Notes: generated from the letters alone by a model not told the origin. Counted from the first letter of the stretch, positions 47,901 through 58,966 are shown. The stretch: 58,966 bases of DNA from Pseudomonadota bacterium (GCA_018242255.1 JAFECH010000365.1:1-58966); one strand, 5' to 3'. Made by a program: numbers and translations.

Positions 47901-49526
47901 TTAAGGAAAGGTAAATGCCGGAGCGGGCGCAGGGGGGCTGTATGCAAAAATGGCTTCGACGCCGGTCGGCTTGCCGAACAACCAGCCCTGCCCGATCGCT
48001 TGAGGATTGAGCTTGAGGACATGGGACGCCTGATCCGGCGTTTCGATGCCTTCTACGACGAGGTTCACCCGAAGCGCCTCTGCGATACCGCATATCTTTT
48101 CAACGATGGCTGAACTGACCGCTTCCTTGCCGATTGCCTGAGTGAACATCCGATCGATCTTTATCCCGCTGATCGGCAGTTTCGCGAGATGAGAGAGATT
48201 GGAGTAGCCGGTGCCAAAGTCGTCGACGAAGAAACCATATCCTCGCTCGCGCAACGCTTCGACACCTCCGCGCAATTGCTCATAATCGGTGGTCGAACGC
48301 TCAGTCAGCTCGAGCGCAATCCTGTTCCGCGGAATATCCAAATCCCTCGTCAGCTCGTCGAGAAAAGTCGCGAATGTCGGATCGACCACGTCCGCCACCG
48401 CTACGTTGATGCTGAGATAAAATTCGTCCTGGCCCTGCAGCTTGGAACGAAGATCTTCCATCGATGTGCGGGCCATGATGCGGGTGATGGTCGTAATAAG
48501 ACCGATTTGCTCCGCGATATCGATGAAGACATCTGGAGATATCGGACTTCCGTTGTCGTCCTTCAGCCGGGCCAAGGCCTCCACACCAATCAGACTGCGA
48601 TCTGAGATACGCACGAGAGGCTGATATACAGCGCTCAATCTCCCGTTCTGAATCGCGCTACGAATTTGTTGCGGCAAGGAGGATGTCGTATTCCAACCGA
48701 AGAAAGCCAGGCCGGCAGAGCAGAAGAGCGCAGCACCCAGGCTCGACAGCGCACCCAATATCCATATCGGTTGTTCGAGAATGCTAGCCCCGGACAAGGA
48801 CGCGATGACGCAGATATCCCGTTTGTCCGAGCAGTTCGATGTCATAAGCGGCGACGACAGCTTTTGGTACCAATTGGGAGACCGCGCGAATTCGGCGGCA
48901 AGTCCCTCCGTATTGCCAAATGAACGAAAGACATGCTTGCCGTCATGGGTGAGTATGAGCCCGCTGAACCCCGGCGCCGGCGTCTGGTAACCACGAAATG
49001 CGCGCGGCGATGTGAACACAATCACATTGCCGCGTCCGGCCATATCGACATTGAGGCGATGATCGGTGACGCTCTGTACGTTCGCCCAGAGCAAAACGCC
49101 ACTGGGCTGAAAACGTTGCGGAGGAGGCAGTTTGAGAGGCTGGGAAAATCGTCCCCACGCCGCGGTGCAGACAAGAAAGCCATTTTCCATCCGGCCGATG
49201 TCGCTCAGGTATTCGCGCTGAAAGAGGCGAAACCGCATCTCTTGAAGATCGTCATCGGAACACACGGAATTCGGCGATTTCGACAAGTTCGCGATAGTAT
49301 TGACGCTGGCTTGAGCAACCTCGGTAGCACGTTCCAAAAGCCGATCCGAATAGTCGCGAAGGCGGGAGGACGCAAACTCCGTTGAACTCCAGTGGCCGAT
49401 AAGAAGGCCCGTTCCTGCCCCTGCGAGCGCAAGCAGAAAAATCACCAGTGCTAGAAATCGCGAATGTCTCAATGGGGTTCGCGCGCCTGATTGGATTTCC
49501 CGCGCTCGTAAGACGCAAAAAATCAA
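47901..49526 (-). CDS. CSS-motif EAL-domain c-di-GMP phosphodiesterase
   Basis: A 541-residue membrane protein. TM1 (about 28-48) precedes a periplasmic CSS-motif domain (about 50-235) with conserved Cys in SVCSDDD, LVCTAAWG and SNCSDKRDICV. TM2 (about 250-270) follows. The C-terminal EAL domain carries all expected active-site parts: VEALARL, the Asn of INVAVA, LELTER, DDFGTGYSNL, IKIDR, VEGIET and GQGWLFG. It should hydrolyse c-di-GMP. In enterobacterial relatives the periplasmic Cys pair controls activity through disulfide formation, which may be true here. Confidence 0.93.
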   Translation of the reverse strand: MIFCVLRAREIQSGARTPLRHSRFLALVIFLLALAGAGTGLLIGHWSSTEFASSRLRDYSDRLLERATEVAQASVNTIANLSKSPNSVCSDDDLQEMRFRLFQREYLSDIGRMENGFLVCTAAWGRFSQPLKLPPPQRFQPSGVLLWANVQSVTDHRLNVDMAGRGNVIVFTSPRAFRGYQTPAPGFSGLILTHDGKHVFRSFGNTEGLAAEFARSPNWYQKLSSPLMTSNCSDKRDICVIASLSGASILEQPIWILGALSSLGAALFCSAGLAFFGWNTTSSLPQQIRSAIQNGRLSAVYQPLVRISDRSLIGVEALARLKDDNGSPISPDVFIDIAEQIGLITTITRIMARTSMEDLRSKLQGQDEFYLSINVAVADVVDPTFATFLDELTRDLDIPRNRIALELTERSTTDYEQLRGGVEALRERGYGFFVDDFGTGYSNLSHLAKLPISGIKIDRMFTQAIGKEAVSSAIVEKICGIAEALRVNLVVEGIETPDQASHVLKLNPQAIGQGWLFGKPTGVEAIFAYSPPAPAPAFTFP

Positions 49527-49748
49527 AAATACGATCTGAATGGATTAGATGCGATACTATTTTCGGAATGGATCACGTCGGATAATCCGCAAGCAGACAA
49601 AAGGTCAATGCAAACTTAGGGAAGCGTGTTAGCTATCCCCACGATTCGGGCTAGAATTGCAATTCAACAGCGCTCGCGGCGTGCAAATGTCGCCAGCTGC
49701 GATTGCTGGGCTTTCCGGAGCCGGACGATTGACAAATAAAAACAGGTA

Positions 49749-51101
49749 CTAAGCCGCGGCCGCTGCCGTCTTCACAGCATCGACGATGTCACCGACGATG
49801 CTGGAAACGACTTTCTCGTCATCGCCTTCAGCCATCACGCGAATGACAGGTTCCGTGCCAGACGGACGAATGACCAGGCGGCCGTTCTCGCCAAGTTTCT
49901 CTTTTGCGCCTTCGATCGCCTTCACCACGCGCGTGTCTTCGAGCGGCTGGCCGTTGGAATAACGGACATTCTGCAGGATCTGCGGCAGCGGGCGGAACCG
50001 ATTGCAAACCTCCGACACTGTCTTGCCCGTCGCTACGACGCACGCAAGAATTTGCAACGCGGAAACCAACCCATCGCCCGTCGTCGTAAAATCCGACAAC
50101 ACGATATGGCCCGACTGCTCGCCCCCGACGTTGAAACCATGCTTTCGCATGTGCTCGGTAACATAACGGTCGCCAACGGGCGTGCGCGCCAGCGACAAGC
50201 CGATGGAGCGCAGATAGCGTTCGAGCCCAAGGTTGCTCATCACCGTCGCGACAATGCCGCCACCCGAGAGCTTGCCGGTGCGATGCCAGCTTTCGGCAAT
50301 CACCGCCATCAATTGGTCGCCGTCGACGATGTCGCCCTTCTCATCGACGATCACGACGCGGTCGGCGTCGCCGTCGAGCGCAATGCCGATATCCGCGCGC
50401 AACTCCTTCACCTTGTCGACGAGCGTCTGCGGCGATGTCGAACCGCAGTTCAAATTGATGTTGAGACCATTCGGCTCGACGCCGATCTTGATGACTTCCG
50501 CGCCAAGCTCCCACAACGCTTCCGGCGCGACTTTGTAGGCAGCGCCATTGGCGCAATCGATGACGATCCGGAGACCTGCGAGGCGAAGCTGCTTCGGCAT
50601 CGTCCGCTTGGCGAATTCGATATAGCGTTCCTGCGCGCTCTCGACCCGCGTCGCGCGGCCGATCCGATCGGCATCGACGAGCAACGCCCGGCTGTCCGAG
50701 TCGATCAGATCCTCGATCTCATGCTCCATGTCGTCGGAGAGCTTGTAGCCGTCAGGATCGAACAGCTTGATACCGTTATCGTGCGACGGGTTATGCGACG
50801 CCGACAGCATCACACCGAGGTCGGCGCGTAGTGACCGTGTCAGCATCGCGACGGCCGGCGTGGGCATCGGGCCAAGTAGAAAAACGTCCATGCCGACCGA
50901 GGTGAAGCCCGACATCAGCGCCGCTTCGAGCATGTAGCCCGACAGCCGCGTGTCCTTGCCGATGACGACGCGATGGCGATGCGTGCCGGACCGGAAAACG
51001 GTTCCGGCCGCCATCCCGACCTTCAACGCCAGTTCCGATGTCATCGGATGACGATTGGCGAGACCGCGAATACCGTCCGTCCCGAAATAGCGCCGTGCCA
51101 T
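49749..51101 (-). CDS. glmM: Phosphoglucosamine mutase GlmM
   Basis: The ATG at 51101 has GGAGG upstream and gives 450 residues, the family length; an upstream in-frame start is not needed. The phosphoserine is Ser102 in LSASHNPS. The metal loop is DGDADR, the sugar loop is GGEQSGH, and the phosphate-binding loop is RPSGTEP. It interconverts glucosamine-6- and glucosamine-1-phosphate for peptidoglycan and lipopolysaccharide. In many Alphaproteobacteria it lies directly after folP; here five genes separate them. Confidence 0.98.
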   Translation of the reverse strand: MARRYFGTDGIRGLANRHPMTSELALKVGMAAGTVFRSGTHRHRVVIGKDTRLSGYMLEAALMSGFTSVGMDVFLLGPMPTPAVAMLTRSLRADLGVMLSASHNPSHDNGIKLFDPDGYKLSDDMEHEIEDLIDSDSRALLVDADRIGRATRVESAQERYIEFAKRTMPKQLRLAGLRIVIDCANGAAYKVAPEALWELGAEVIKIGVEPNGLNINLNCGSTSPQTLVDKVKELRADIGIALDGDADRVVIVDEKGDIVDGDQLMAVIAESWHRTGKLSGGGIVATVMSNLGLERYLRSIGLSLARTPVGDRYVTEHMRKHGFNVGGEQSGHIVLSDFTTTGDGLVSALQILACVVATGKTVSEVCNRFRPLPQILQNVRYSNGQPLEDTRVVKAIEGAKEKLGENGRLVIRPSGTEPVIRVMAEGDDEKVVSSIVGDIVDAVKTAAAAA

Positions 51102-51453
51102 GCTTTCCTCCCGTGGAGTCGGAATGTCTGCGACGAACCTGTTCGGCCTCAGCAAAGCAGTCCGGAATTGGCGGAGAAACGCCTGTCGCGCGGAGCCGAC
51201 CTGCTTCCCCCTTCACCCCTCGCCATCATAGATGCCCGAGAGCGGTTCCGCATTCCATCCCGATGGTTGAATGAAACAAAATTTTGCACGGAATTCCACT
51301 GAGGGTTGAAAACAGCGCTAATAAAGCCGCACCTGTCGGGCGTCCTCGCGCGGGGTGGCAAACCGACATGGAATCGGCCCATAGCTCGGCTATTGATGAA
51401 TCGCGCGCCGCAGAGGCTGAATTGGCGTGCGCGATCTGAGAGGTAACGCAATT
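51102..51453. other. 352-base divergent region between glmM and parA-like genes
   Basis: It must hold promoters for both directions. I could not fix good boxes. No ORF with a ribosome site or repeat was found. Confidence 0.5.
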
Positions 51454-52362
51454 ATGGCAGTCTTTCTTGCGGTCGCGAACCGAAAGGGCGGCGTTGGCAA
51501 ATCCACGGTTTCGGTGATGCTTGCGCACGGCCTGGCGGTCTATGGCAACAAGCGCGTCCTTCTGATCGACCTCGATTCCCAGTGCAACGCCTCTCTGATC
51601 CTGATGGGCGGTCAGGGATGGAACGAAGCCCGCAAGGCCGGCAAAACGATTGCCGACTATTTCTATGATCTTTTCGACGGCATCCCCGCGAACGCACGCG
51701 ACTATGTCGCCAAAAACGTCGGTGACGTCTCGGCTGCGAACGGCAAGCCCGCGCCGATTTCGCTCGTTCCGGGATCTCTCCTTCTTGAGGATATCCAGGG
51801 CGAGCTCTACCTGAAGCAGGCCAACCAGAGCAACGTGCCGGAAGTCGTCGCCAACCGCGTGCGCGGCCGCATGGAAAGCCTCATCCGGCGCTTCGAAGGC
51901 GACTATGACGTCGTCATTCTCGATTGCGCCCCGGGCCTGTCGTTCGCTGCCCTGGCGGCGCTCAAGACCGCCGACAAGGTGATTGTGCCGTTCCGTCCCG
52001 ACTACGTCTCGCAGCTCGCGGTCGATCGCGTCGCCATGCTGATCGAAGACATGCGCAACCTCGACGATCTCGCCGAGATGCCGCCTGAAGACCGCCGCTA
52101 CGTCTGCCTCGCAAATTACGTGCGCAACGACGACCGCGACTATATGATGATCGAGGAAATCAGTCTCGTGCACCCAGTGCTCGAGACGTTCCTGCCGCAG
52201 CGTAACGGCATCGCCAACGCTTTCGATTATCTTGGCAAGCTTCGCCCGATCGACGCCAAATACTCCGACGCCGCTGGTGACGTGAAAGAACTTCACCAGG
52301 AAATCGCGCGGCTCGTCGAAACGGTCGCCGCCAAGAAGAAAGCCGCAGTCGCTGTTTCTTAA
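51454..52362 (+). CDS. ParA-family ATPase
   Basis: The ATG at 51454 gives MAVFLAVANRKGGVGKSTVS directly; GAGAGG lies upstream. The 302-residue protein has the deviant Walker A KGGVGKST (11-18), switch I LDSQCNAS and Walker B VVILDCAPGL. No HTH or CTPase partner domain is present. Chromosomal parAB genes normally lie by the origin with parB; no parB is here. The next gene, 27 bases on, encodes a small protein that may be its partner. Its role may be positioning of a protein complex rather than DNA segregation. Confidence 0.9.
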   Translation: MAVFLAVANRKGGVGKSTVSVMLAHGLAVYGNKRVLLIDLDSQCNASLILMGGQGWNEARKAGKTIADYFYDLFDGIPANARDYVAKNVGDVSAANGKPAPISLVPGSLLLEDIQGELYLKQANQSNVPEVVANRVRGRMESLIRRFEGDYDVVILDCAPGLSFAALAALKTADKVIVPFRPDYVSQLAVDRVAMLIEDMRNLDDLAEMPPEDRRYVCLANYVRNDDRDYMMIEEISLVHPVLETFLPQRNGIANAFDYLGKLRPIDAKYSDAAGDVKELHQEIARLVETVAAKKKAAVAVS

Positions 52363-52388
52363 CCGTTGAGAGCGAGAAGACGTCGATC

Positions 52389-52862
52389 ATGAGCAAAGGC
52401 AAACAGCTCTGGCCCGGCGATGAGATGCTCAGCTTCTTTCGTGCCCACATTCAGCGCGAAACGTCTCTCGATGCGGAAACAGCCGAAAAACTTGCAGCCG
52501 CGCTGACGAAGTCCGTCAATCGCATGCTGGTGTGGGATCTCCCCGCAGACCTGCCGGAACCAGCTGCGACACCTTCGCCGCCCGCGAAAATCGAGAGCGA
52601 GATCGCCGTTCAAGAGCGGCATGACCGCGCTGAAAACTTCAATCCGTATCTTTTCTCAGCCCTCGTCGCGCTCGCCAAGCACGGCCGCGACGGTCTGATG
52701 CTGCGCCTGAAAGATATCAAGACGGCCGAAAATCTTCGCGCCTTCGCCGAAGCGCAGCATGTGCCGGTTGACGCCTCGCTGAAACGAACCGACGATATCC
52801 GCAAAGCCATCGTGGCAGGCGTTGAACGGCGGCTCGCGGATCGCAAAGCCGCAGCAAGCTAA
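52389..52862 (+). CDS. 157-residue protein, probable ParA partner
   Basis: The product has an N-terminal helical part with LWPGDEMLSFFRAHIQRE, a Pro-rich linker (about 55-70) and a C-terminal helical domain (about 82-157: FNPYLFSALVALAKHG, then LRAFAEAQHV). The last part resembles small SAP-like or Rho-N-like folds, but I cannot assign it. It starts 27 bases after the ParA stop. In ParA positioning systems a small second protein often links the ATPase to its cargo. Confidence 0.75.
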   Translation: MSKGKQLWPGDEMLSFFRAHIQRETSLDAETAEKLAAALTKSVNRMLVWDLPADLPEPAATPSPPAKIESEIAVQERHDRAENFNPYLFSALVALAKHGRDGLMLRLKDIKTAENLRAFAEAQHVPVDASLKRTDDIRKAIVAGVERRLADRKAAAS

Positions 52863-52897
52863 CCGGCTGCAATCCTCAAACCGGGAGAAGCGTTTTG

Positions 52898-54226
52898 GTG
52901 ACCGACAGTGTGAGCGACGGAACTCCTCATCTCCGCCGCTCCGTTGGGCCGACCCAACTTGCGCTCTATGCCCTCGGAAGCATGGTCGGCTCCGGCATCT
53001 ACGGCCTGATCGGCAAAGCCGCAGGTGAGGCCGGATCCGCCGTCTGGCTGTCGTTTCTGGCAGCGCTCGTCGCGGCACTGCTGACGTCGCTGTCTTATGC
53101 CTCGCTTGGCTCTCGCTATCCCCGCGCGGGCGGCGCTGCTTACGTAACAGATCGCGCCTTCGGCATTCCCGTCTTGAGCTTCACCATCGGCCTGGCGCTC
53201 GTTGCCTCCGGACTGACATCGGTCGCGACGCAATCGAAAATCTTCGCTGCCATCGTAGCCGATCTGGCAGGCTGGGAGGCCTCCTCGCCCAACATCATCG
53301 CCGTCGGTTTCTTGCTCATTCTGTCGGGTATCGTCTTTCGAGGCATTCGCGAAAGCATGTGGGTGAACGTCGTCTGCACGTTGATGGAAGTCTCAGGCCT
53401 GCTTCTCGTGATCGCCTCCGGCCTGTCCTACTGGGGCACGATCGATTATTTCGAAATCCCGCCCGAGCGCGCCGACCTCGGCCTCGGCGTCGTCGTGTTG
53501 CAGGCTTCCGTGCTCGCCTTCTTCGCCTTCATCGGCTTCGAGGATGCCGTGAACGTCGCTGAAGAATGCAAAGATCCCGAGCGCGCGATCCCATTCGGGC
53601 TGATCGTCGCCACCCTCGCTGCTGCCGCGCTATACGTCGCGGTCTCGATCACAGCCGTTTCTGTTGTGCCGTGGCGTGAACTCGCCGCCGCGCCGAGCCC
53701 GCTGACGGCCGTGCTCGAAAAGAGCGCGCCAAGCATCCCCTCCGAACTGATGACGTTGATCGCGCTTTTCTCAGTCGCCAACACCGCGCTCGTCAATTAT
53801 GTGACGGCCTCGCGCCTCATCTACGGCATGTCCGGACAAGGCCTGTTGCCGAGCTTTATCGGCCGCGTACACAAAACCCGCCGGACCCCGCACATCGCCA
53901 TCGCTGCACTGCTGGCGTTGCTTTTGCTTCTCGTCGTCGCCGGGCAGATCGCCGACCTCGCCGCCGCAACTGTCCTGCTGCTGCTTGTGATCTTCATCGC
54001 CGTCAACGCCGCGCTCGTGGTTCTGAAGCGCCGCCCCGGCGAAGCCAGCGGGCGCTTCGAAATCCCGATTGCACTGCCCATACTGGGCATCGCCGTCTGC
54101 AGCTTGTTGTTGATCACTCGCCTCGCAAGTGCAGACTGGCGCGCGCCGGCACTCGCCGCCACGCTCCTCGCCTGCATTCTCGCTCTTTACGCGATATTGC
54201 GGCTGACGAAAGCGAGCCAGCGCTGA
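52898..54226 (+). CDS. APC-superfamily amino acid permease
   Basis: The start is GTG at 52898, with GGGAGAAG upstream; a TTG one codon earlier is less well spaced. The 442-residue protein has about 12 hydrophobic helices. TM1 carries the APC unwound motif GSMVGSGIYG and TM6 carries FFAFIGFEDAVNVAEE, the classic APC signature. It should import an amino acid or related amine in exchange for protons or another solute. It follows the ParA pair by 35 bases but is probably not functionally linked. Confidence 0.9.
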   Translation: MTDSVSDGTPHLRRSVGPTQLALYALGSMVGSGIYGLIGKAAGEAGSAVWLSFLAALVAALLTSLSYASLGSRYPRAGGAAYVTDRAFGIPVLSFTIGLALVASGLTSVATQSKIFAAIVADLAGWEASSPNIIAVGFLLILSGIVFRGIRESMWVNVVCTLMEVSGLLLVIASGLSYWGTIDYFEIPPERADLGLGVVVLQASVLAFFAFIGFEDAVNVAEECKDPERAIPFGLIVATLAAAALYVAVSITAVSVVPWRELAAAPSPLTAVLEKSAPSIPSELMTLIALFSVANTALVNYVTASRLIYGMSGQGLLPSFIGRVHKTRRTPHIAIAALLALLLLLVVAGQIADLAAATVLLLLVIFIAVNAALVVLKRRPGEASGRFEIPIALPILGIAVCSLLLITRLASADWRAPALAATLLACILALYAILRLTKASQR

Positions 54227-54850
54227 TCAGCGTGCGTCTGCAGCGACCAAATTCTGCAGACGCACATTCTCTGCTTCAAGATCAGCAATACGCGATTGCA
54301 GCCTGCCGATCGCATCTTTTACGTCGTCGAACGGCAGCATGCGCGGAATATGCTGGGGGCAATTCAGATCCCACGCTTCCAAAGTAAACACGATCGCCCG
54401 CTCCGGCCTGCCGCGATAACCCGGATCGCTGAGACTCGACAGCAGGTCGTCGTCGCCTTCGACCACCTTCGCCGTGCCCCAGAGTTTCGCCCGCCTGAGG
54501 TTGACGTAATCCATGATGAAGATGAACGCCTTCGCGTTCTCACCCAGATTTCCGACGGTGATGTATTGCTTGTTGCCGCCGAAATCCGCGAAGGCCAGCG
54601 TCTTGTCATCAAGAACCTTGAGAAATCCGGCCGGACCGCCGCGATGCTGCACGTAAGGCTGCCCGTCGGCGCTCGCCGTCGCGAAATAGAATGACCGCGC
54701 CTCCGCGATCCGCTCCGCGAGATCCCCGGTCACCGTCGTCGGCCATCCCCTGAGACGCTCCATGCGCTCATACTGCTGGCGCGAACCATGCCGAACCTGT
54801 TCCGCTTTGACAGCAGGAGTAAATGCAATGTCGGAAGCGATGCCGGCCAT
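54227..54850 (-). CDS. PNPOx-fold flavin-binding protein
   Basis: 207 residues with a split-barrel PNPOx fold. SFYFATASADGQPYVQHRGG is the flavin phosphate strand and loop, followed by LAFADFGGNKQYITVGNL and FIFIMDYVNLRRAKLWGTAKV. The last 30 residues form a coiled coil (DAIGRLQSRIADLEAENVRL). The family binds FMN or F420 and reduces or oxidises small molecules; the substrate is unknown. AAAGGAA upstream of the ATG sets the start. The gene lies tail to tail with the permease and 15 bases downstream of the GST gene. Confidence 0.9.
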   Translation of the reverse strand: MAGIASDIAFTPAVKAEQVRHGSRQQYERMERLRGWPTTVTGDLAERIAEARSFYFATASADGQPYVQHRGGPAGFLKVLDDKTLAFADFGGNKQYITVGNLGENAKAFIFIMDYVNLRRAKLWGTAKVVEGDDDLLSSLSDPGYRGRPERAIVFTLEAWDLNCPQHIPRMLPFDDVKDAIGRLQSRIADLEAENVRLQNLVAADAR

Positions 54851-54865
54851 GACTCGTTCCTTTCG

Positions 54866-55465
54866 TTAAAGCCCGGGCATACTGACGAATCCCGGAAGGT
54901 TTTTGATGCGCTCTACCCACGCCTTCACAGCCGGATACGGATCGAGCGGCACGCCGCCTTCCCAACCGAGCGCGATGTAAGGCATGCAGGCGATATCGGC
55001 GATCGTCGGCCGCTCAAGTGCGAGCCAGCTACGTGTTTCCAAGTGCCGGTCCATGATCGTCAGAATGCGCTTGGCTTTTTCACGAGCAGCGGTGATGTCG
55101 AGTTTGTACCCGAACTTGTCGTGCAGCCTGGCGTCGTTTGGCCCGCGTGCGATCTCGTTCTCGGCCACCATCAACCATTGCGTCACGAGAGCTTGCGACA
55201 CAGCATCCGTCGGCAACCACGACTCGTTGCCGAGCTTGCGTGCGATGTAGACCAGCATTGCTTGGCTGTCGCGCAGGACCAGACCGCCGTCCTCAAGAAT
55301 AGGAAGCTGGCCAAAGGCGTTAAGATCGATCAGCGGACTGCGCTTATGTTCGCCGCTCATGAAATCGACCGAGATCAAGTCGAGCGGTACATTCAATAGC
55401 GCGCAGAAAAGGCGCACCTTGTAGCAGTTTCCTGAGACGTCTAGATCATAAAGCTTCAGTGCCAT
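54866..55465 (-). CDS. Glutathione S-transferase
   Basis: 199 residues, two-domain GST. The N-terminal thioredoxin-like half has the SGNCYKVRLF active-site region and the glutathione-binding FGQLPILEDGGLVLRDSQAML. The C-terminal half is all-helical (ALVTQWLMVAENEIARG, then RPTIADIACMPYIALG with the N-capping box). It conjugates or reduces electrophiles with glutathione; substrate unknown. The gene is upstream of the PNPOx-fold gene on the same strand, so they may form an operon. GAGGAAA upstream of the ATG. Confidence 0.93.
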   Translation of the reverse strand: MALKLYDLDVSGNCYKVRLFCALLNVPLDLISVDFMSGEHKRSPLIDLNAFGQLPILEDGGLVLRDSQAMLVYIARKLGNESWLPTDAVSQALVTQWLMVAENEIARGPNDARLHDKFGYKLDITAAREKAKRILTIMDRHLETRSWLALERPTIADIACMPYIALGWEGGVPLDPYPAVKAWVERIKNLPGFVSMPGL

Positions 55466-55592
55466 CGGCGTTTCCTCTGAGTGCGATATTCAATGCACCC
55501 GGAGTTAAGCCATCTCGCAGTATCGGAGCAGCCCACGATTTCGGCAATGAACCTCTCAAATTCCGGAAGGGTCGACCGCTATCGAGGGGCCG

Positions 55593-56696
55593 TCAGTCGA
55601 GGCCCTTCTCTGTTCCCGCCGAGCAGGCCCGCCAGACCTCTATGGCCTGCTTCGTCTCCGCCACATCGTGCACGCGCACGATCTGAACACCCGCCGCGAC
55701 GCCGGCAATAGCGCAGGCCAGCGAACCCGGCACCCGGTCCTTGGCGCCATCCACGTTGCAAAGCTGCCCGATCATCTTTTTGCGGCTTGCGCCGAGAAGC
55801 AGCGGCACTCCGAGGCCGTGATAGAGCGAAAGCCCAGCCATCACCGCCACGTTGTGATGCAGGTGCTTGCCGAACCCGATGCCCGGATCGGCGACGATCT
55901 TCGACTTCGGAATACCCGCAGCGACGCACGCCTGCACACGGCCTTCCAGGTAATCGAACACATCGAGCACGACATCGTCATACTGCGGATCGTCGTTCAT
56001 AGTTTTCGGATCACCCTGCGCATGCATGATGATGACCGGAAGCTCCGTCTCGGCCGCAACCTCCAGCGCATCCGCTTCGTGCGTAAAAGCAGAGACGTCA
56101 TTCAGAATATCCGCGCCTGCCGCCGCCGCGCGCTTCATGACTTCAGACTTGCGTGTATCAACCGAAATGACAGCATCGGTCTTGGCTCGCAGCCCTTCGA
56201 TCACCGGAATGACGCGCCTCAGCTCTTCCTCGACGGCAACGTAGTCGGCCTGCGGCCGAGTACTCTCGCCGCCAATGTCGAGAATGTTGGCCCCCTCTTC
56301 GACGAGGCGCAGACCGTGCTCAACCGCGTCGCGTGTCGACGAGAACAGGCCGCCGTCGGAAAAGCTGTCGGGCGTCACGTTGACGATGCCCATGATGCGC
56401 GGACGGTCGAGCGACAACCCCGCGAGCCGGGCCCTTGGCTCCGAAAGCTCCTGCAAAATATCAGCAGCTGCGAGCGCTTCGCGTCCCCAATCGCCGCTGA
56501 AGGCATCGCCAAGCACGACAGTCCGCCGCTTGGTGTTGGGCAAGCCGCGCGTCAGCACGTCAAGCGCTGCAAATGACAGTCGGCCGCCTGCCAGCGGCAG
56601 ACCTTTCCACTGCGGCACATCGGCTTCGTCAACGGCGCGGCGCTCGCTACGGTCCCAGAAGATGGCGTTGGGCTGCAGATAGATTGAGCGTTTCAT
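55593..56696 (-). CDS. folP: Dihydropteroate synthase FolP with N-terminal extension
   Basis: 367 residues. The catalytic TIM barrel begins at MGIVNVTPDSFSDGG (about 102-116) and continues with GGESTRPQ, VSVDTRK, DPGIGFGKHL and GASRKKMIG, all standard for DHPS. It joins p-aminobenzoate to the pterin diphosphate in folate synthesis. The first 100 residues (with SIYLQPNAIFWDRSERRAVD and GRLSFAALDVL) are absent from ordinary DHPS of 270-290 residues and I cannot place them. The gene lies downstream of ftsH on the same strand, separated by a terminator. Confidence 0.96.
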   Translation of the reverse strand: MKRSIYLQPNAIFWDRSERRAVDEADVPQWKGLPLAGGRLSFAALDVLTRGLPNTKRRTVVLGDAFSGDWGREALAAADILQELSEPRARLAGLSLDRPRIMGIVNVTPDSFSDGGLFSSTRDAVEHGLRLVEEGANILDIGGESTRPQADYVAVEEELRRVIPVIEGLRAKTDAVISVDTRKSEVMKRAAAAGADILNDVSAFTHEADALEVAAETELPVIIMHAQGDPKTMNDDPQYDDVVLDVFDYLEGRVQACVAAGIPKSKIVADPGIGFGKHLHHNVAVMAGLSLYHGLGVPLLLGASRKKMIGQLCNVDGAKDRVPGSLACAIAGVAAGVQIVRVHDVAETKQAIEVWRACSAGTEKGLD

Positions 56697-56733
56697 GCCG
56701 ATGTGTGCCTGCCGGTACGAGCGTTACTCATGG

Positions 56734-56765
56734 AAAAGCGGCCGCGAAACAATCGCGGCCGCTTT
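56734..56765 (-). terminator. Rho-independent terminator after ftsH
   Basis: AAAGCGGCCGCGA (56735-56747) pairs with TCGCGGCCGCTTT (56753-56765), 13 bp, 5-base loop, with a U tract on the minus-strand RNA. It lies 32 bases after the ftsH stop and separates it from folP. Confidence 0.88.
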
Positions 56766-56796
56766 GCAATTAATGGCCGACTGTCGACCTCAGCGC

Positions 56797-58749
<1,953 letters not shown>

Positions 58750-58824
58750 CTTTTTCCTTGATGGTGCCACCGGCACCAAATCGGCGCGTGCTCGGCGGCA
58801 CTGCTGCCCCCAAAGTTAGACCCT

Positions 58825-58853
58825 AACATAGGTGTCAGCTCAACGCCGCACAA
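58825..58853 (-). promoter_or_regulatory. Candidate promoter for ftsH
   Basis: On the minus strand TTGTGC (58853-58848) and TATGTT (58830-58825) are 17 bases apart. It lies about 75 bases before the ftsH ATG. Confidence 0.35.
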
Positions 58854-58863
58854 GTTAGAGCAT

Positions 58864-58966
58864 TTACCAACCTTTGGCCTTCGACCGTACGGGCAATTTC
58901 TTAAGATCTGCCAGCGGCAGCCAGGAGCTTAGCTCGCACGCCCCAGGGTCAAGCGGCGCGGCATCC
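58864..58966 (-). CDS. C-terminal end of a gene running out of the window
   Basis: The last minus-strand frame is open to the window edge and ends in a TAA at 58864-58866; the visible tail is 33 residues ending PVRSKAKGW. In many Alphaproteobacteria tilS lies upstream of ftsH, so it may be tilS, but the tail is too short to recognise. It could also be a chance frame. Confidence 0.35.
   Translation of the reverse strand, partial: DAAPLDPGACELSSWLPLADLKKLPVRSKAKGW

Overview
The window is high-GC DNA with alphaproteobacterial gene content. The housekeeping genes (ftsH, folP, glmM, purA, serC, thiC) and the DUF1285 / MoxR / DUF58 / DUF4159 block point to a member of the Hyphomicrobiales. A Hyphomicrobium-like genus is a plausible inference but is not proven by anything here. 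No rRNA, intact tRNA, transposase, integrase or CRISPR array was found.

Layout. (1) 1-2851: the 3' part of an OmpA-domain envelope protein, a GNAT enzyme, and a cold-shock gene with its own promoter and a small charged-protein gene behind it. (2) 2852-8754: an accessory patch. It has a 0.78 kb gene-poor stretch with palindromes, an AT-richer gene for a solitary RloC/PrrC-like ATPase with a zinc-hook CxxC, a broken 3' copy of the DUF1285 gene, a CHASE3 hybrid histidine kinase, and the intact DUF1285 gene. (3) 8944-18716: a co-directional block of MoxR, DUF58, BatA/DUF4159, a second large membrane protein, a degenerate dehydrogenase-like protein and a phospholipase C-like/DUF4332 fusion. (4) 18818-21229: a TPP riboswitch, a four-helix membrane protein and thiC. 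(5) 21322-29034: small envelope proteins, a 25-codon ORF with a near-ideal Shine-Dalgarno, a polysaccharide deacetylase, a bactofilin, a CorA-type transporter and ChrA. (6) 29035-36512: two RlpA-type genes, an LprI-like protein, an XRE regulator, DUF2380, a patatin, a metallophosphoesterase, a Nudix-fold protein and a second GNAT.

(7) 36685-42617: a five-repeat DUF1217 (flagellum-associated) protein, small membrane and secreted proteins including a 24-residue microprotein, a YdcF/DUF218 protein and purA. (8) 42719-49526: a MuiA/DUF4139 protein, serC, two outer-membrane beta-barrel proteins and a CSS-motif EAL c-di-GMP phosphodiesterase. (9) 49749-58966: glmM, a ParA ATPase with a small partner, an APC permease, a PNPOx-fold protein, a glutathione transferase, folP, ftsH and the tail of one more gene.

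Themes. Much of the window serves the cell envelope: OmpA, RlpA pair, bactofilin, deacetylase, barrels, glmM, ftsH and the MoxR block. The points most worth following up are the zinc-hook ATPase beside a duplicated gene end, the riboswitch-controlled membrane protein in front of thiC, the RlpA pair in which one copy lacks the catalytic Glu, the multi-repeat DUF1217 protein, the ParA/partner pair and the two microproteins.
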